From: Pedobacter westerhofensis
GTDB lineage: Bacteria; Bacteroidota; Bacteroidia; Sphingobacteriales; Sphingobacteriaceae
DNA: 64,000 bases
Reading direction: 5' to 3'
Assembly (NCBI RefSeq): GCF_900182595.1
Contig: NZ_FXTN01000004.1
Location: 310,001 to 374,000 of the forward strand
The notes beneath the pieces are model-generated. The model ran no database searches. It had not been told where the DNA came from and worked only from the letters and a program-made list of their open reading frames with translations. A program made the translations under genes and the position numbers. Of the stretch, positions 9,068 to 18,227 are shown in pieces. How positions within the stretch are numbered: position 1 is the stretch's first letter; each line of letters begins with the position of its first letter.

Positions 9068-9127
9068 ATATCATCTTAAATCATAAAGGCTGCCTTACGA
9101 GGCAGCCTTTATGATTTAAGATGATAT
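9068..9127. terminator. Perfect 28 bp inverted repeat, bidirectional terminator
   Basis: The left arm 9068-9095 and right arm 9100-9127 are exact reverse complements, separated by the 4-base loop TACG. It sits between the convergent genes ending at 8953 and 9135, so it probably terminates both. Its length and perfection are well beyond an ordinary intrinsic terminator, and the distal arm halves consist of the flanking 18 bp repeat motif. Confidence 0.85.
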
Positions 9128-9134
9128 AGTCGAA

Positions 9135-10229
9135 TTAAAGGACGATCCTTTTGCCGCTTGCAGCAGAGCGCTTTGCGGCATCAAGGATTTCCATTACGAT
9201 CATATTATATTTTAAAGAAGAGAGGTCGTCCGTAGCGGGCAAATCATTTTTGAGTACTGCGGCAAGGTACAGCATAGGGTTGCTGATGTTCGCTGCCAGA
9301 GGTGCCGCTTTTTTTGTACTAACGATATTTTCGCGCATTCTTGTCGTGATATTGCGGTTATCCAGCGCATGAACATATCCGGTTTCACCAAATACTTCCA
9401 TGTCTTTAATTGAGAAAGGCCAGTTCCATGAGGCTTCGATCAGGCCGGTAGCACCGGGATATTCCAGGATGATTGTCGCATCGTCTTCAACCTTGGGATA
9501 AACCTCAGGTTTGTAATGACGTGCAATAGCGGTAACGGCAAGCGGCCTGCTGCCATTCATCAGCCAGGTCATCAGATCGGCCCCATAACACCCAAAATCA
9601 TTCATCGCACCTGCTCCGTTTTTAACCGGATCCGTCAGCCAGCTCAGAAACTCAGGGCTGCAGTTGATTTCTTTTGGCCCCTGATGGCCATCATGGACTA
9701 CCATCTTTTTGATCTTTCCCATGCTTTTGCTGTTCATGCTGTCATAAATATCACGATAAGAAGCGTACCAGGTGGTTTCATAGTTGGTTAACACTTTTAC
9801 GTTATATTTTAGCGACAGTGCTTCTATCTGTTTTGCCTGCTGCAGTGTAGCCGCCAGCGGTTTCTCGACCATTACAGGCACACCAAGCGGAGCACATACC
9901 TGCACGATCGACAGGTGATCTGCAACGGCATTATATCCGAGTACAGCATCAGGTTTTTTAGCGATCAGCAGTGCTTTCAGATCGGTGTAAAACAAGGAGT
10001 CCGGCAGCTGATATTGTTTGCTGAATTTTAGTTGCAATGCCCGGCTGGGTTCTACAATTCCGACAATCATAACCTTGCCTTCCTTAAACTCATGCAGGAT
10101 ATTATGGATATGATCATGGTTTAAACCCGCAACTACAACACGTATTTTTTGTTGTGCAGCAATGCTGGTGGAAAGGCCCACCAGCATGATGATCAATAAC
10201 TTTTGATAAAATAGGATAGTTTTCTTCAT
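9135..10229 (-). CDS. Exported Gfo/Idh/MocA-family oxidoreductase
   Basis: A 364-residue protein with signal peptide MKKTILFYQKLLIIMLVGLS ending in SIAAQ. The N-terminal Rossmann domain begins RVVVAGLNHDHIHNIL, in which an N-H-D-H sequence replaces the usual glycine-rich loop. VEKPLAATL is the canonical EKP motif whose lysine acts in catalysis. The C-terminal GFO/IDH/MocA half contains NDFGCYGADL, with the catalytic-region aspartate and tyrosine. The family uses NAD(P) to oxidise or reduce sugars and inositols. Export from the cytoplasm is unusual for an NAD(P) enzyme, yet common among Bacteroidota members, where the cofactor stays tightly bound. Substrate unknown. Confidence 0.82.
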   Translation of the reverse strand: MKKTILFYQKLLIIMLVGLSTSIAAQQKIRVVVAGLNHDHIHNILHEFKEGKVMIVGIVEPSRALQLKFSKQYQLPDSLFYTDLKALLIAKKPDAVLGYNAVADHLSIVQVCAPLGVPVMVEKPLAATLQQAKQIEALSLKYNVKVLTNYETTWYASYRDIYDSMNSKSMGKIKKMVVHDGHQGPKEINCSPEFLSWLTDPVKNGAGAMNDFGCYGADLMTWLMNGSRPLAVTAIARHYKPEVYPKVEDDATIILEYPGATGLIEASWNWPFSIKDMEVFGETGYVHALDNRNITTRMRENIVSTKKAAPLAANISNPMLYLAAVLKNDLPATDDLSSLKYNMIVMEILDAAKRSAASGKRIVL

Positions 10230-10280
10230 GGTTGTGCAATTTATCTATTTAACGCCGAATTGCCACGATAGTATGATCTG

Positions 10281-12155
10281 CTATTTTAATACTTCAACGT
10301 CCAGATAGCTGTCGTTAAAGACAGTATGCGTAGCTGTGATATAATCGCTCTGATCAGCTTTATATGGGTTGGCTACAAATTTTTGCGGGTTGCGCGCAAA
10401 CAGGGGGAATGCCGTACTCTGCACCTGGATCATGATGCGGTGGCCTTTTTTAAAGGTATGCAGCACATCCTGCAGCTGAAAGTTGACATCAGTCTTTTGA
10501 TTGGCCACAAAGGCTTCGGGTTTCTCAAAGCTGTTGCGGAACCTGCCCGGCATCACTTCAGAACGTACCATCTGCTCATAACCGGCCATCAGTATATTTT
10601 TGTTAGGCAGATACGGGTGGTTGGGCTCATCGCCGGGATACACATCGATCAGTTTAACAATCCAGTCTGCATCAGTACCGGTAGTTGCAACTTTAAGGTG
10701 CGACATGATTTCGCCTCCCAGGGTCATATCTTCAGTAAGCACATCCGTTTGGTATACCAGTACATCCGGTCTGCGGCCGGCAAAACGCTGGTCTTCGCTC
10801 ATATAGTTATGCGGCGTAAATCCTTCGGTCGTGGTATTGTCTTCCGTATAAGGGACAGGTTTCATCGGGTCGCTGATAAAGGATACCGATCCTGTAGCTG
10901 CCGGCTGGCTGAAGCTGATCTTTCCGTCTTTTCCAAGAAACAGCTTTTGGTGACTGGCATTGGCTGCCGGCCACTGATCAAATGTTTTCCAGTTCTTATT
11001 TCCGGTATCATACATATAGGCATTGGGAAGGCCGGAGTTTTTGTCGCCATTGCCTTTCAGGAAGTGGTCGAAAAACTTAGCCTCGATGTTCTTCTGGTAA
11101 AAGGTAGCAATGCTGTCGCCAAAATATACATTTGAATGCAGCGTATGGCCAGTTTCGCGCGACCAGCGGCCGTGGCCGAAAGGTCCCATCACGATGGTAT
11201 TGTACGCAGCCGGGTCAGATTTTTTGATCGCCCTGTGAATGGCGAGGGGGCCGGTAAGGTCTTCTGCATCATACCATCCGCCTACCAGCATCACCGCAGG
11301 TTTTACTTTTCCATAATGTTTGGGCAAGGCACGTTTTTGCCAGAACTCATCGTAGTTAGGATGGTTCATCGTTTCCTGCCAGTAGAAGTTGTCTTTGTAC
11401 CACTGATCGAAATTCTTCAGCGGCCCTACGTCCAGTAAAAACTGGTAGCCGTCGGCAGATGTTTTTTTGATAGACTGGCCATTGTACCAGGCTTTGCTCG
11501 TGGTATCTGTTTTTTGTACACCAAATACCGGGAAGGTGAAGATATAGCTTTCAAGGAAGGAGCCGTTATGGTGGAAATCGTCAAAAAAGAAATCTGATAT
11601 CGGCGCCTGCGGAGATGAAGCTTTCAATGCAGGGTGGTTAGACAGGATTCCTGCAGCGGTATAGAAACCGGGATAGGAGATGCCCCACTGCCCAACGCGG
11701 CCATTGTTGCCGCTTACATTTTTTACGAGCCAGTCGATCGTGTCATAAGTATCAGAACCTTCATCAACATCATTTTTGCTCTTTTTATTGTCGATTACCG
11801 GAGTCATGTTCGTCCATGTGCCTTCACTTTTATAGCGGCCGCGCACATCCTGGTAAACTACGATATAACCTTCTTTCATCATGATGTCTGAAGGGCCCAG
11901 TCGTGCAGGAATTTTATCTTCGCCATAGGGCGCGATGCTGTAACAGGTACGCTGCATGATCACAGGGTACTTCTTTTTTGCCGAAGCATCCCTGGGGCTG
12001 TAAATAGAGGTAAAAAGCTTTTTGCCATCCCTCATGGTGATGTAAACATCCTTTTTTGTGTAGTTGTCTTTTGCGTAGGTACTTGCTGTGCTGCCCTGGG
12101 CGAAGGTGCTGCCTGCAAACAATACCATTATTACGCAGGTAATAATAGGTTTCAT
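10281..12155 (-). CDS. Exported CocE/NonD-family hydrolase (X-Pro dipeptidyl-peptidase S15 type)
   Basis: A 624-residue secreted protein with signal peptide MKPIITCVIMVLFAGSTFAQ. The catalytic serine lies in GQWGISYPGFYT (GxSYxG, Ser near 161), the acid is probably in GGWYDAEDLTG, and the histidine is in GPFGHGRW near 326. The C-terminal ~200 residues (from about FVSDPMKPVPY onward) form the jelly-roll domain of S15/CocE proteins, seen in segments such as HLKVATTGTDADWIVKLIDV. Family members hydrolyse X-Pro peptides, esters or acylated amides. The gene lies 50 bases upstream of the Gfo/Idh/MocA gene on the same strand and may share its transcript. Confidence 0.88.
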   Translation of the reverse strand: MKPIITCVIMVLFAGSTFAQGSTASTYAKDNYTKKDVYITMRDGKKLFTSIYSPRDASAKKKYPVIMQRTCYSIAPYGEDKIPARLGPSDIMMKEGYIVVYQDVRGRYKSEGTWTNMTPVIDNKKSKNDVDEGSDTYDTIDWLVKNVSGNNGRVGQWGISYPGFYTAAGILSNHPALKASSPQAPISDFFFDDFHHNGSFLESYIFTFPVFGVQKTDTTSKAWYNGQSIKKTSADGYQFLLDVGPLKNFDQWYKDNFYWQETMNHPNYDEFWQKRALPKHYGKVKPAVMLVGGWYDAEDLTGPLAIHRAIKKSDPAAYNTIVMGPFGHGRWSRETGHTLHSNVYFGDSIATFYQKNIEAKFFDHFLKGNGDKNSGLPNAYMYDTGNKNWKTFDQWPAANASHQKLFLGKDGKISFSQPAATGSVSFISDPMKPVPYTEDNTTTEGFTPHNYMSEDQRFAGRRPDVLVYQTDVLTEDMTLGGEIMSHLKVATTGTDADWIVKLIDVYPGDEPNHPYLPNKNILMAGYEQMVRSEVMPGRFRNSFEKPEAFVANQKTDVNFQLQDVLHTFKKGHRIMIQVQSTAFPLFARNPQKFVANPYKADQSDYITATHTVFNDSYLDVEVLK

Positions 12156-12282
12156 CCGTATGGTTTAGTTAATCCTCCAAATTTAGGAGATTGATAAACT
12201 AATTCCAGTATACGAAGTAACAATATTGCGTTGCAACCTAATTTATTTTCAACCTTTAATACTTTTTGCAAAGAATAACTGC

Positions 12283-13137
12283 CTAATGTCCCTTTTCTAC
12301 TTGTTCAAGGTCGCCATGAACAGTTGATTTAAAGTTGTATTTCATAAATTCTTCATCCTGCGGAATCTCGAGGCTAAAGTTTTTGATCCTTGCAATCTCT
12401 ACGGTCAGATCTGTCCCTGCAAAATCAAGCACATGGCCGCCCTGATCTTTGCTGTCTGACAAGAAATGGAAGTGATAACCTTCTACACTGAGCCCGTTCA
12501 GATAGGGCGGTAATTTGTAACCTACGATCACACCGGCAGTATTTCTGATATCAAAGAATTTCTGCCTGTCCAGCAGGGTGGCCAGCGGAGGATAGGGCTT
12601 TTGGGTGTAGGGAGGAAAAGCGCGTGTTTTCAGGTATTTGAAGTTTCCCGATATTTTAACTGCATAGGCCGCGTTTTTTTGGTTAACATATTGCTCCAGC
12701 TGCGCCAGAGCTTCTTTTTGATTTTCAGCAGCATGGATATGAAAGGTAGTATCTGCTTTAAAGAAAGTTACAAAAGCCAGGGCCGTTTTAAAGGAATCAG
12801 GCACCAGGCTGGTTTTTCCCGTTGCCTGTGTCTGATAGGCGCGCCCATTGTAAACGATCAGTTCCCCGTCCAGTAATCCGGGGGCACCAATTCCAAAATC
12901 CCCGTGTTTTTTTAATTCGGAGAGCGGTAAGGTAGCTTCAAATAATCCGCCCACAAAGCTGTCTGCAATGCCGTATTGATATAAAATATTGTTGTGGTTC
13001 AAGGGATTCGCCTGCTGATCTGTCATTGATGGCTTTGATTTCGGATGATGGGTTACTGATGATTTCGTTTTAAAATTCTGCTGGGCCATCAGGTTGAGGC
13101 TGATCACCGAGCAAAACAGGATGAGTTTAATTTTCAT
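12283..13137 (-). CDS. budA: Exported alpha-acetolactate decarboxylase
   Basis: The sequence matches the ALDC family, which converts 2-acetolactate to acetoin. Landmarks are LYQYGIADSFVGGLFEATLP, the GDFGIGAPGLLDGELIVYNG core with the conserved glutamate, and VEGYHFHFL followed by GGHVLDF. These carry the three zinc-ligand histidines of the family near residues 218-235. The length of 284 residues is somewhat longer than cytosolic enzymes because of a signal peptide MKIKLILFCSVISLNLMAQ and a short linker. No acetolactate synthase or butanediol dehydrogenase lies beside it, so it is an isolated, exported copy. The gene symbol is by family homology only. Confidence 0.9.
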   Translation of the reverse strand: MKIKLILFCSVISLNLMAQQNFKTKSSVTHHPKSKPSMTDQQANPLNHNNILYQYGIADSFVGGLFEATLPLSELKKHGDFGIGAPGLLDGELIVYNGRAYQTQATGKTSLVPDSFKTALAFVTFFKADTTFHIHAAENQKEALAQLEQYVNQKNAAYAVKISGNFKYLKTRAFPPYTQKPYPPLATLLDRQKFFDIRNTAGVIVGYKLPPYLNGLSVEGYHFHFLSDSKDQGGHVLDFAGTDLTVEIARIKNFSLEIPQDEEFMKYNFKSTVHGDLEQVEKGH

Positions 13138-13338
13138 GGTACTGCTAAGATTGTAATTTATTATCTGTAACGTAAAAAATAACCCGATTGATATTTCATC
13201 AGGGAGAAATACATGCTGTTAAAATTTTCTTTATTAACAATTTAAAAATTAAAGCGCCAAAATGATCATCAAAGCTGATTTGGTTCACAGAATATATAAT
13301 CTTTGTTTATATTGTATCCTTAATAGAAAAAACTAAAT

Positions 13339-15141
13339 ATGAGAATGATGAAACAGATCCCCGTCATTGCGGGTGCCTGGGCAGTTTTGGTGCTGGGCAT
13401 ATCTCCCCTGGGCGCCAGGCTGCAAACCAAAACTGACACTTCAGCCAAATCCTGGATAGTAAAATCAAACCGCTATACGGCCTTATTGATTGAGCTGGAT
13501 AAAAAATATTCCCCGGAGTATGGTTCTTCACAGGGGCTCGCAGCATATGATACGCAAATCAGCGTTCCTACACTGGAAAATGAAATGGCGCAGCGAAAAG
13601 ATGAAGAGCAGCTGCTGAACCGATATATTGCCAGTTTAAGTACGGAAAAAGATATGGCTGTTGCACAGGATCTTAACATCCTGATCAGCCATCTTAAACT
13701 GGGCTTCCGGCAGCAGGATTTTCAAAGGAAACGTCAGGTTCCTTTTCTCAATGCCGCTTCCGGGATTTATGGGGGACTGGAAATCCTGCTGGATGCACAA
13801 ACCGCTGATGCGCGGCGCAGCGCTGCTGTAGTACGGATGAGGAAGTATGCGGGCATGGAGAAAGGTTACCGTCCCTTTTGCACCATCCTTCGTGAGCGTA
13901 CTGAACAGCAGATCGCCGGAAAAGACATGATCTATCCCTCAGCGCAGCAAATGGAAGTAGAGCTGTCAAGGAATGAAAGCATCGTGAACGGAATTGCAGA
14001 ACTTTGCAAAAAATATAAACTGAGCGGATGGGAGGAACCCTACCAGAAATTAAAAGCACAGACAGCAGCTTACGACAGCTGGCTGCGCCAGAACGTGCTC
14101 AGCAAAGCACGGAAGGATTTCCGCCTCCCGCCTGAAGAGTATGCGCTTGCACTGGAAGATTATGGTGTGGATATCCCGCCGGCCGACCTGGCCGTTATGG
14201 CACATGCCGCCTTTACCAGTATCCAGAATGAAATGCAGCCCATCGCAGAAAAGATCGCCGGGCAGCGGCATTTGCCTTCTGCGGATTACCGTGCGGTGAT
14301 TGCGGAACTGAAGAAAGAACAGGTTCACGGAGACTCTATTATTCCTTTGTACGAAAGGCACCTCAAAGATATTGAGGGGATTATCAGGAAAGAGCAGCTG
14401 GTGACCCTGCCGGGCAGACCGGCGATTATCCGTCTGGCCACAGCGGCAGAGACCTCCAGAAGTCCGGCACCCCATATGGTCCCGCCACCATTCTTAAACA
14501 ATACCGGTCAGCGCGGGGTATTTGTACTGCCCTTAAATATGCCTGCGGCACCGGGAGAAAAAGAGACCAGCAAGTATGACGACTTTACCTTCGATGCAGC
14601 ATCCTGGACGATTATTGCGCATGAGGCCAGGCCGGGGCATGAACTTCAGTTTGATAAAATGGTGGAGGAAGGCGTATCACAGGCGCGTTCCCTGTATGCT
14701 TTTAACTCTACAAATGCAGAAGGCTGGGGATTGTATGCAGAATATATTACCAGGCCCTTTATGCCCCTTGAAGGCCAGCTGGTTTCCCTTGATTACCGCC
14801 TGTTGAGGGCTGCCCGCGCGTTCCTTGATCCTGAGATACAGGCCGGAAAGGTGACACAGCAGCAGGCGCTGGATATACTAATGAAGGATGTGGTGCAGTC
14901 GAAAGCCTTTGCACAGCAGGAGGTAGAGCGTTATTCGCTAAAAATGCCGGGCCAGGCAAACAGCTATTTTTATGGCTTTACAAAAATGATTGCGCTGAGG
15001 AAGGATACGGAGGCAGCTTTGGGTGCCAAATTTAACGCATTGCGCTTCCATGACTTTATTCTTTCACAGGGTTTGCTGCCGCCGGCACTGATCCGTGACG
15101 CAGTGATGAAGGAGTTTATCCCAACTGAAAAAGCGAAATAA
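13339..15141 (+). CDS. Exported DUF885 family protein (putative metallopeptidase)
   Basis: A 600-residue protein whose N terminus MRMMKQIPVIAGAWAVLVLG is a signal peptide or anchor. The central feature is HEARPGHELQ near residue 428, followed about 30 residues later by EGWGLYAEY. This HExxPGH plus EGW pairing is the hallmark of DUF885, a gluzincin-like family presumed to be zinc peptidases acting outside the cytoplasm. RNESIVNGIAELCKKY and GVDIPPADLAVMAHAAF belong to the all-helical scaffold. The length agrees with the family. It stands alone; the downstream neighbour is convergent, with a hairpin between them. Substrate unknown. Confidence 0.85.
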   Translation: MRMMKQIPVIAGAWAVLVLGISPLGARLQTKTDTSAKSWIVKSNRYTALLIELDKKYSPEYGSSQGLAAYDTQISVPTLENEMAQRKDEEQLLNRYIASLSTEKDMAVAQDLNILISHLKLGFRQQDFQRKRQVPFLNAASGIYGGLEILLDAQTADARRSAAVVRMRKYAGMEKGYRPFCTILRERTEQQIAGKDMIYPSAQQMEVELSRNESIVNGIAELCKKYKLSGWEEPYQKLKAQTAAYDSWLRQNVLSKARKDFRLPPEEYALALEDYGVDIPPADLAVMAHAAFTSIQNEMQPIAEKIAGQRHLPSADYRAVIAELKKEQVHGDSIIPLYERHLKDIEGIIRKEQLVTLPGRPAIIRLATAAETSRSPAPHMVPPPFLNNTGQRGVFVLPLNMPAAPGEKETSKYDDFTFDAASWTIIAHEARPGHELQFDKMVEEGVSQARSLYAFNSTNAEGWGLYAEYITRPFMPLEGQLVSLDYRLLRAARAFLDPEIQAGKVTQQQALDILMKDVVQSKAFAQQEVERYSLKMPGQANSYFYGFTKMIALRKDTEAALGAKFNALRFHDFILSQGLLPPALIRDAVMKEFIPTEKAK

Positions 15142-15160
15142 GCCTGATTTTACGTTTGAT

Positions 15161-15192
15161 GTTCCTGAGCCGCCATCCGGTTGCTCAGGAAC
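15161..15192. terminator. Hairpin terminator between convergent genes
   Basis: A perfect 10 bp stem (15161-15170 with 15183-15192, GTTCCTGAGC and its complement) surrounds a 12-base loop. Outside it, CGTTTGAT at 15153-15160 and ATCAAACG at 15216-15223 form a second, looser inverted repeat, which could extend the structure. It lies between the stop codons at 15141 and 15238. Confidence 0.65.
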
Positions 15193-15237
15193 GTTAAAGT
15201 TTCAAAGACAATAAAATCAAACGACAGGTAGATTAAC

Positions 15238-16578
15238 CTATATTTTTATAGTTGCCAGATCAGACCGAAGCTCTTTGATTGACTTCAGCCGGTCTTCAGC
15301 AACAAATAACGATATCAATATGACCAGTCCGATGGCCAGGAAAGCATCCAGCACCATCGCGGCATCCCTCATTTCATGGGTTACAGACTCCACAAACCCA
15401 AAAGTAAACAAGCCCACCACGATAGCCAGTTTTTCTGTTACATCATAAAAGCTGAAGTAGGAGGCCGTATCCGGAATATTCTGCGGGATATACTTGGAGA
15501 AGGTTGAACGTGAAAGTGTCTGTACACCGCCCATCACGATGCCAACAACTACCGCTGCCGCATAAAACTGGTAGGCATTGGTGATGAAGTAAAAAAAGCC
15601 GCATATCATTGTCCAGAAAGCAACAATGCCGATCAGCACTTTAACATTGCCATATTTTTCTGAGAATCTTGCGGTTAACCATGCGCCCAGAATGGCTACA
15701 AACTGGATCACAAGGATAATGCTGATCAGATTTTCTTCGGGCAGCAGCAATTCCTTTGCCCCAAATCCGGCAGCTACCAGCATTACGGTTTGCACACCTA
15801 CAGAGTAAAAGAAAAACGCCGGCAGAAAACGTTTGAGCAGCGGCATTCCCTTTACCTTTCCCCAAACTTTGGCGAGCTCTTTAAAACCGCCGGTAAGTAC
15901 ATTGTAATTGTGTGAACCAGGATTTGGTGCGCCTTTTGGCAGGATATAAAATGGGATCAGCGCAAAGCCGATCCACCAGATGGCGACAATCAAAAATGAG
16001 AGCCGTGCAGGTAAGGCTTCGTCTGTGATGCCAAAGGTAGCGGGCGACAATACAAATATGAAACAGATGATCTGTACCGTGATACATCCTGCAAAGCCAT
16101 AGATAAAACCTTTGGCGCTTACTGCATCCTGCTGGTCAAGCGTTGCGATCTGCGGGAGGTAAGAGTTATAGAATACAAATCCACCGCAATACCCGATAGA
16201 GGCAAGGCCGTAACAGATCATACTGAACTCAAAAGTGTCCATCGTAAAAAAGAAGAGCCCTGCGCAGGAGAGGCTGCCGAGCCAGGTAAAAAGCTGCATA
16301 TAGATCTTTTTGTTGCCGCGGTAATCTGCAATTGAAGTTAATATCGGCAGGCTCACCACGATAATCAGGTAGGACAGGCCGAGGATGTAATTTGCCAAAA
16401 CCGTATTTACATACTGTCTGCCAAAGAATGTAACCATATCTCCGTTTTGCTTATTCGCCGTTATGGCGACATAATATGCCGGAAATATGGTAGTAGTGAT
16501 GACCATATTATAGGATTGATTTGCCCAGTCGAACATTGACCAGGCCCAGATTGTCCTCTTGTTATTCTTTGCTTCCAT
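15238..16578 (-). CDS. MFS transporter, UMF1 family
   Basis: A 446-residue inner-membrane protein with about twelve hydrophobic segments. The N-terminal signature AWSMFDWANQSYNMVITTTI and the YYVAITANK stretch are characteristic of the UMF1/Atg22-like branch of the major facilitator superfamily. GYCGGFVFYNSYLPQIA and MGGVQTLSRSTFSKYIPQ, the latter in the cytoplasmic-side loop after TM10, are also conserved family segments. Bacterial members are of unproven substrate; an exporter of small metabolites is the usual guess. It is convergent with the DUF885 gene and divergent from the cytochrome gene, so probably monocistronic. Confidence 0.87.
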   Translation of the reverse strand: MEAKNNKRTIWAWSMFDWANQSYNMVITTTIFPAYYVAITANKQNGDMVTFFGRQYVNTVLANYILGLSYLIIVVSLPILTSIADYRGNKKIYMQLFTWLGSLSCAGLFFFTMDTFEFSMICYGLASIGYCGGFVFYNSYLPQIATLDQQDAVSAKGFIYGFAGCITVQIICFIFVLSPATFGITDEALPARLSFLIVAIWWIGFALIPFYILPKGAPNPGSHNYNVLTGGFKELAKVWGKVKGMPLLKRFLPAFFFYSVGVQTVMLVAAGFGAKELLLPEENLISIILVIQFVAILGAWLTARFSEKYGNVKVLIGIVAFWTMICGFFYFITNAYQFYAAAVVVGIVMGGVQTLSRSTFSKYIPQNIPDTASYFSFYDVTEKLAIVVGLFTFGFVESVTHEMRDAAMVLDAFLAIGLVILISLFVAEDRLKSIKELRSDLATIKI

Positions 16579-16810
16579 ATACGGTTACAAAAAAAGGACA
16601 ACCGGCGCTTTTGTGAAATACCCGAAAAGGATGATTCACATCCCCTTTATTGGGGGCTGATCAAAATGACTGGTGCTAACCAAATCCGGGCAGTTCTTTC
16701 ATTGTTATTGGGGATGTTATCATAAAATCACCTTCGTTTACTTTGCAGCATAAATAATATCACCACATTTTAATTTATTGCTAAACCGGGTTAGGCCCTG
16801 AATTTAATTT

Positions 16811-17404
16811 ATGAAAAACAGAACACTAATTATTACAGCAGTTATTGCTATTGTTATTTATTCATTGTCCTCCTGCGGGACTGGCGGAAAGGGAAAGCCG
16901 GGCGCAGAGGATCAGCTGGCAGCAAGGGACACTTCTGCAAAAAGGGGGGGATATCTGGTTACAATTATGGGATGTAACGACTGTCATTCACCAAGAGTGC
17001 CGGGTGCCCACGGGCCAGCGCTTGATGCAGAACGCATCCTGTCGGGATATCCCTCAAATGTATCTTTTAAGGTACCTGATCTGAAGCATCTTGAACCAGG
17101 CTCTGGTGTGTTTGATCCTACAGGAACGGCCTTTACCGGCCCCTGGGGCACTTCATTTGCATCAAATTTAACCTCTGATGGCACAGGAATCGGAAACTGG
17201 TCCCTGGTACAGTTTAAAAATGCGTTTTCGCACGGTAAATTTATGGGGATCAATGAAGAGCGGATGATCATGCCTCCGATGCCGTGGCAGAACTATACGC
17301 ATATTGATGAGGCCGACCTGAAGGCAATTTTTGCCTATCTCAAATCTACAAAGCCTGTGCACAACAATGTGCATGCCTATATGCCTCCCGGGGCAGCAAA
17401 ATAA
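16811..17404 (+). CDS. Monohaem c-type cytochrome lipoprotein
   Basis: A 197-residue protein with N-terminal hydrophobic stretch and lipobox SLSSCG, predicting a membrane-anchored periplasmic lipoprotein. A single haem-binding motif, CNDCH, lies near residue 56 in GCNDCHSPR. The region RMIMPPMPWQNY supplies candidate methionine axial ligands, and LKAIFAYLKSTKPVHN is the typical closing helix of a cytochrome c domain. Such proteins shuttle electrons to or from dehydrogenases. No partner oxidoreductase gene is adjacent. Only one CXXCH is present, so it is not the dihaem form. Confidence 0.85.
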   Translation: MKNRTLIITAVIAIVIYSLSSCGTGGKGKPGAEDQLAARDTSAKRGGYLVTIMGCNDCHSPRVPGAHGPALDAERILSGYPSNVSFKVPDLKHLEPGSGVFDPTGTAFTGPWGTSFASNLTSDGTGIGNWSLVQFKNAFSHGKFMGINEERMIMPPMPWQNYTHIDEADLKAIFAYLKSTKPVHNNVHAYMPPGAAK

Positions 17405-17413
17405 AAAGCATCT

Positions 17414-17460
17414 AAAAACAAGAAAGCAAATGGTGTTGTTCCATTTGCTTTCTTGTTTTT
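17414..17460. terminator. Perfect 20 bp stem bidirectional terminator
   Basis: Arms 17414-17433 and 17441-17460 are exact complements around the loop TGTTGTT. The stem begins with five A and ends with five T, so it acts as an intrinsic terminator in both directions between the convergent genes ending at 17404 and 17470. Confidence 0.88.
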
Positions 17461-17469
17461 GCTTCAATA

Positions 17470-17928
17470 CTAGAGTTTGGTATCTGGCGGGGTTGCAGTT
17501 GGCGGCAGCTTCAAACCCGAAATGCCTGTAACTACTTCTTCTTCCTCGTCTTTATGTTTTTTCTTCTTTTTCTTGGCTCCGCCTCTCAGCTGTTCTTCAA
17601 GAAAGTTGTCGTAATCAGTTTGCTGATCACCTTTTAAGATATTTCTGATATTTTTTGTGGTCTCATTCTGCATCCTGTAAAACTTTGCGATATCATCATC
17701 ACCAAAGGCACCGGTCTGCTGCTTCTTGGTTAGCGCAAGCTGTTCCCTGTACATGTCCATGGTATAGTTATAGATAATATTCCGCTGTGTAGGGTTCATC
17801 TTTACTTTTTTATCCATGGCTTCCATGTTCTTGTTTGTTAACTCTGTAAGGGTTGGTGTTTTTTGCTGTGCAGAAGCAAAGAAAACTGTGCCCAGGATCA
17901 TCGACAGAATTAAAGTATATCTTTTCAT
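17470..17928 (-). CDS. Small exported hypothetical protein with charged C-terminal tail
   Basis: A 152-residue protein with signal peptide MKRYTLILSMILGTVFFASAQ. The mature part is predicted almost entirely helical (NPTQRNIIYNYTMDMYREQLALTK and KFYRMQNETTKNIRNIL), which faintly recalls periplasmic Spy/CpxP-like helical proteins, but I see no diagnostic motif. The tail is notable: a block of six lysines, then KHKDEEEE, then a proline-threonine-rich end. Function unknown. Monocistronic, convergent with the cytochrome gene. Confidence 0.65.
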   Translation of the reverse strand: MKRYTLILSMILGTVFFASAQQKTPTLTELTNKNMEAMDKKVKMNPTQRNIIYNYTMDMYREQLALTKKQQTGAFGDDDIAKFYRMQNETTKNIRNILKGDQQTDYDNFLEEQLRGGAKKKKKKHKDEEEEVVTGISGLKLPPTATPPDTKL

Positions 17929-18227
17929 TGTTTTATATGATTAATAATTTCGCACGCAGGGTTATACACCCATTTTGTATGGCGCAATTTATAAAATATT
18001 CTGCAATACTTTAAAAACGAATGATCATTAATCGCTGAAAATATCTGTTGCAGCGGCCTGGCTGAATCAACTATCAATAATAATAGCCTGCCTGTAATCT
18101 GGAAAGCCCCGTAAAATGACTTTATCTAAGTTATATTACTTCTATAGCCATATAAGGAAAGAATAACTTTGCTGATTTCGGGAACATTTTCAGCTTTCCA
18201 GTGTTCAGGCTAGGTAATTAGATATTG

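Noticed and set aside
10326..11135. 269-codon open frame on the plus strand
   Set aside because: Lies wholly antisense inside the CocE/NonD gene, which has clear catalytic motifs; a shadow of its codon use.
18019..18030. Palindrome AATGATCATT in the divergent gap before the PIG-L gene
   Set aside because: Ten bases in AT-rich DNA with no second copy nearby; cannot be separated from chance.
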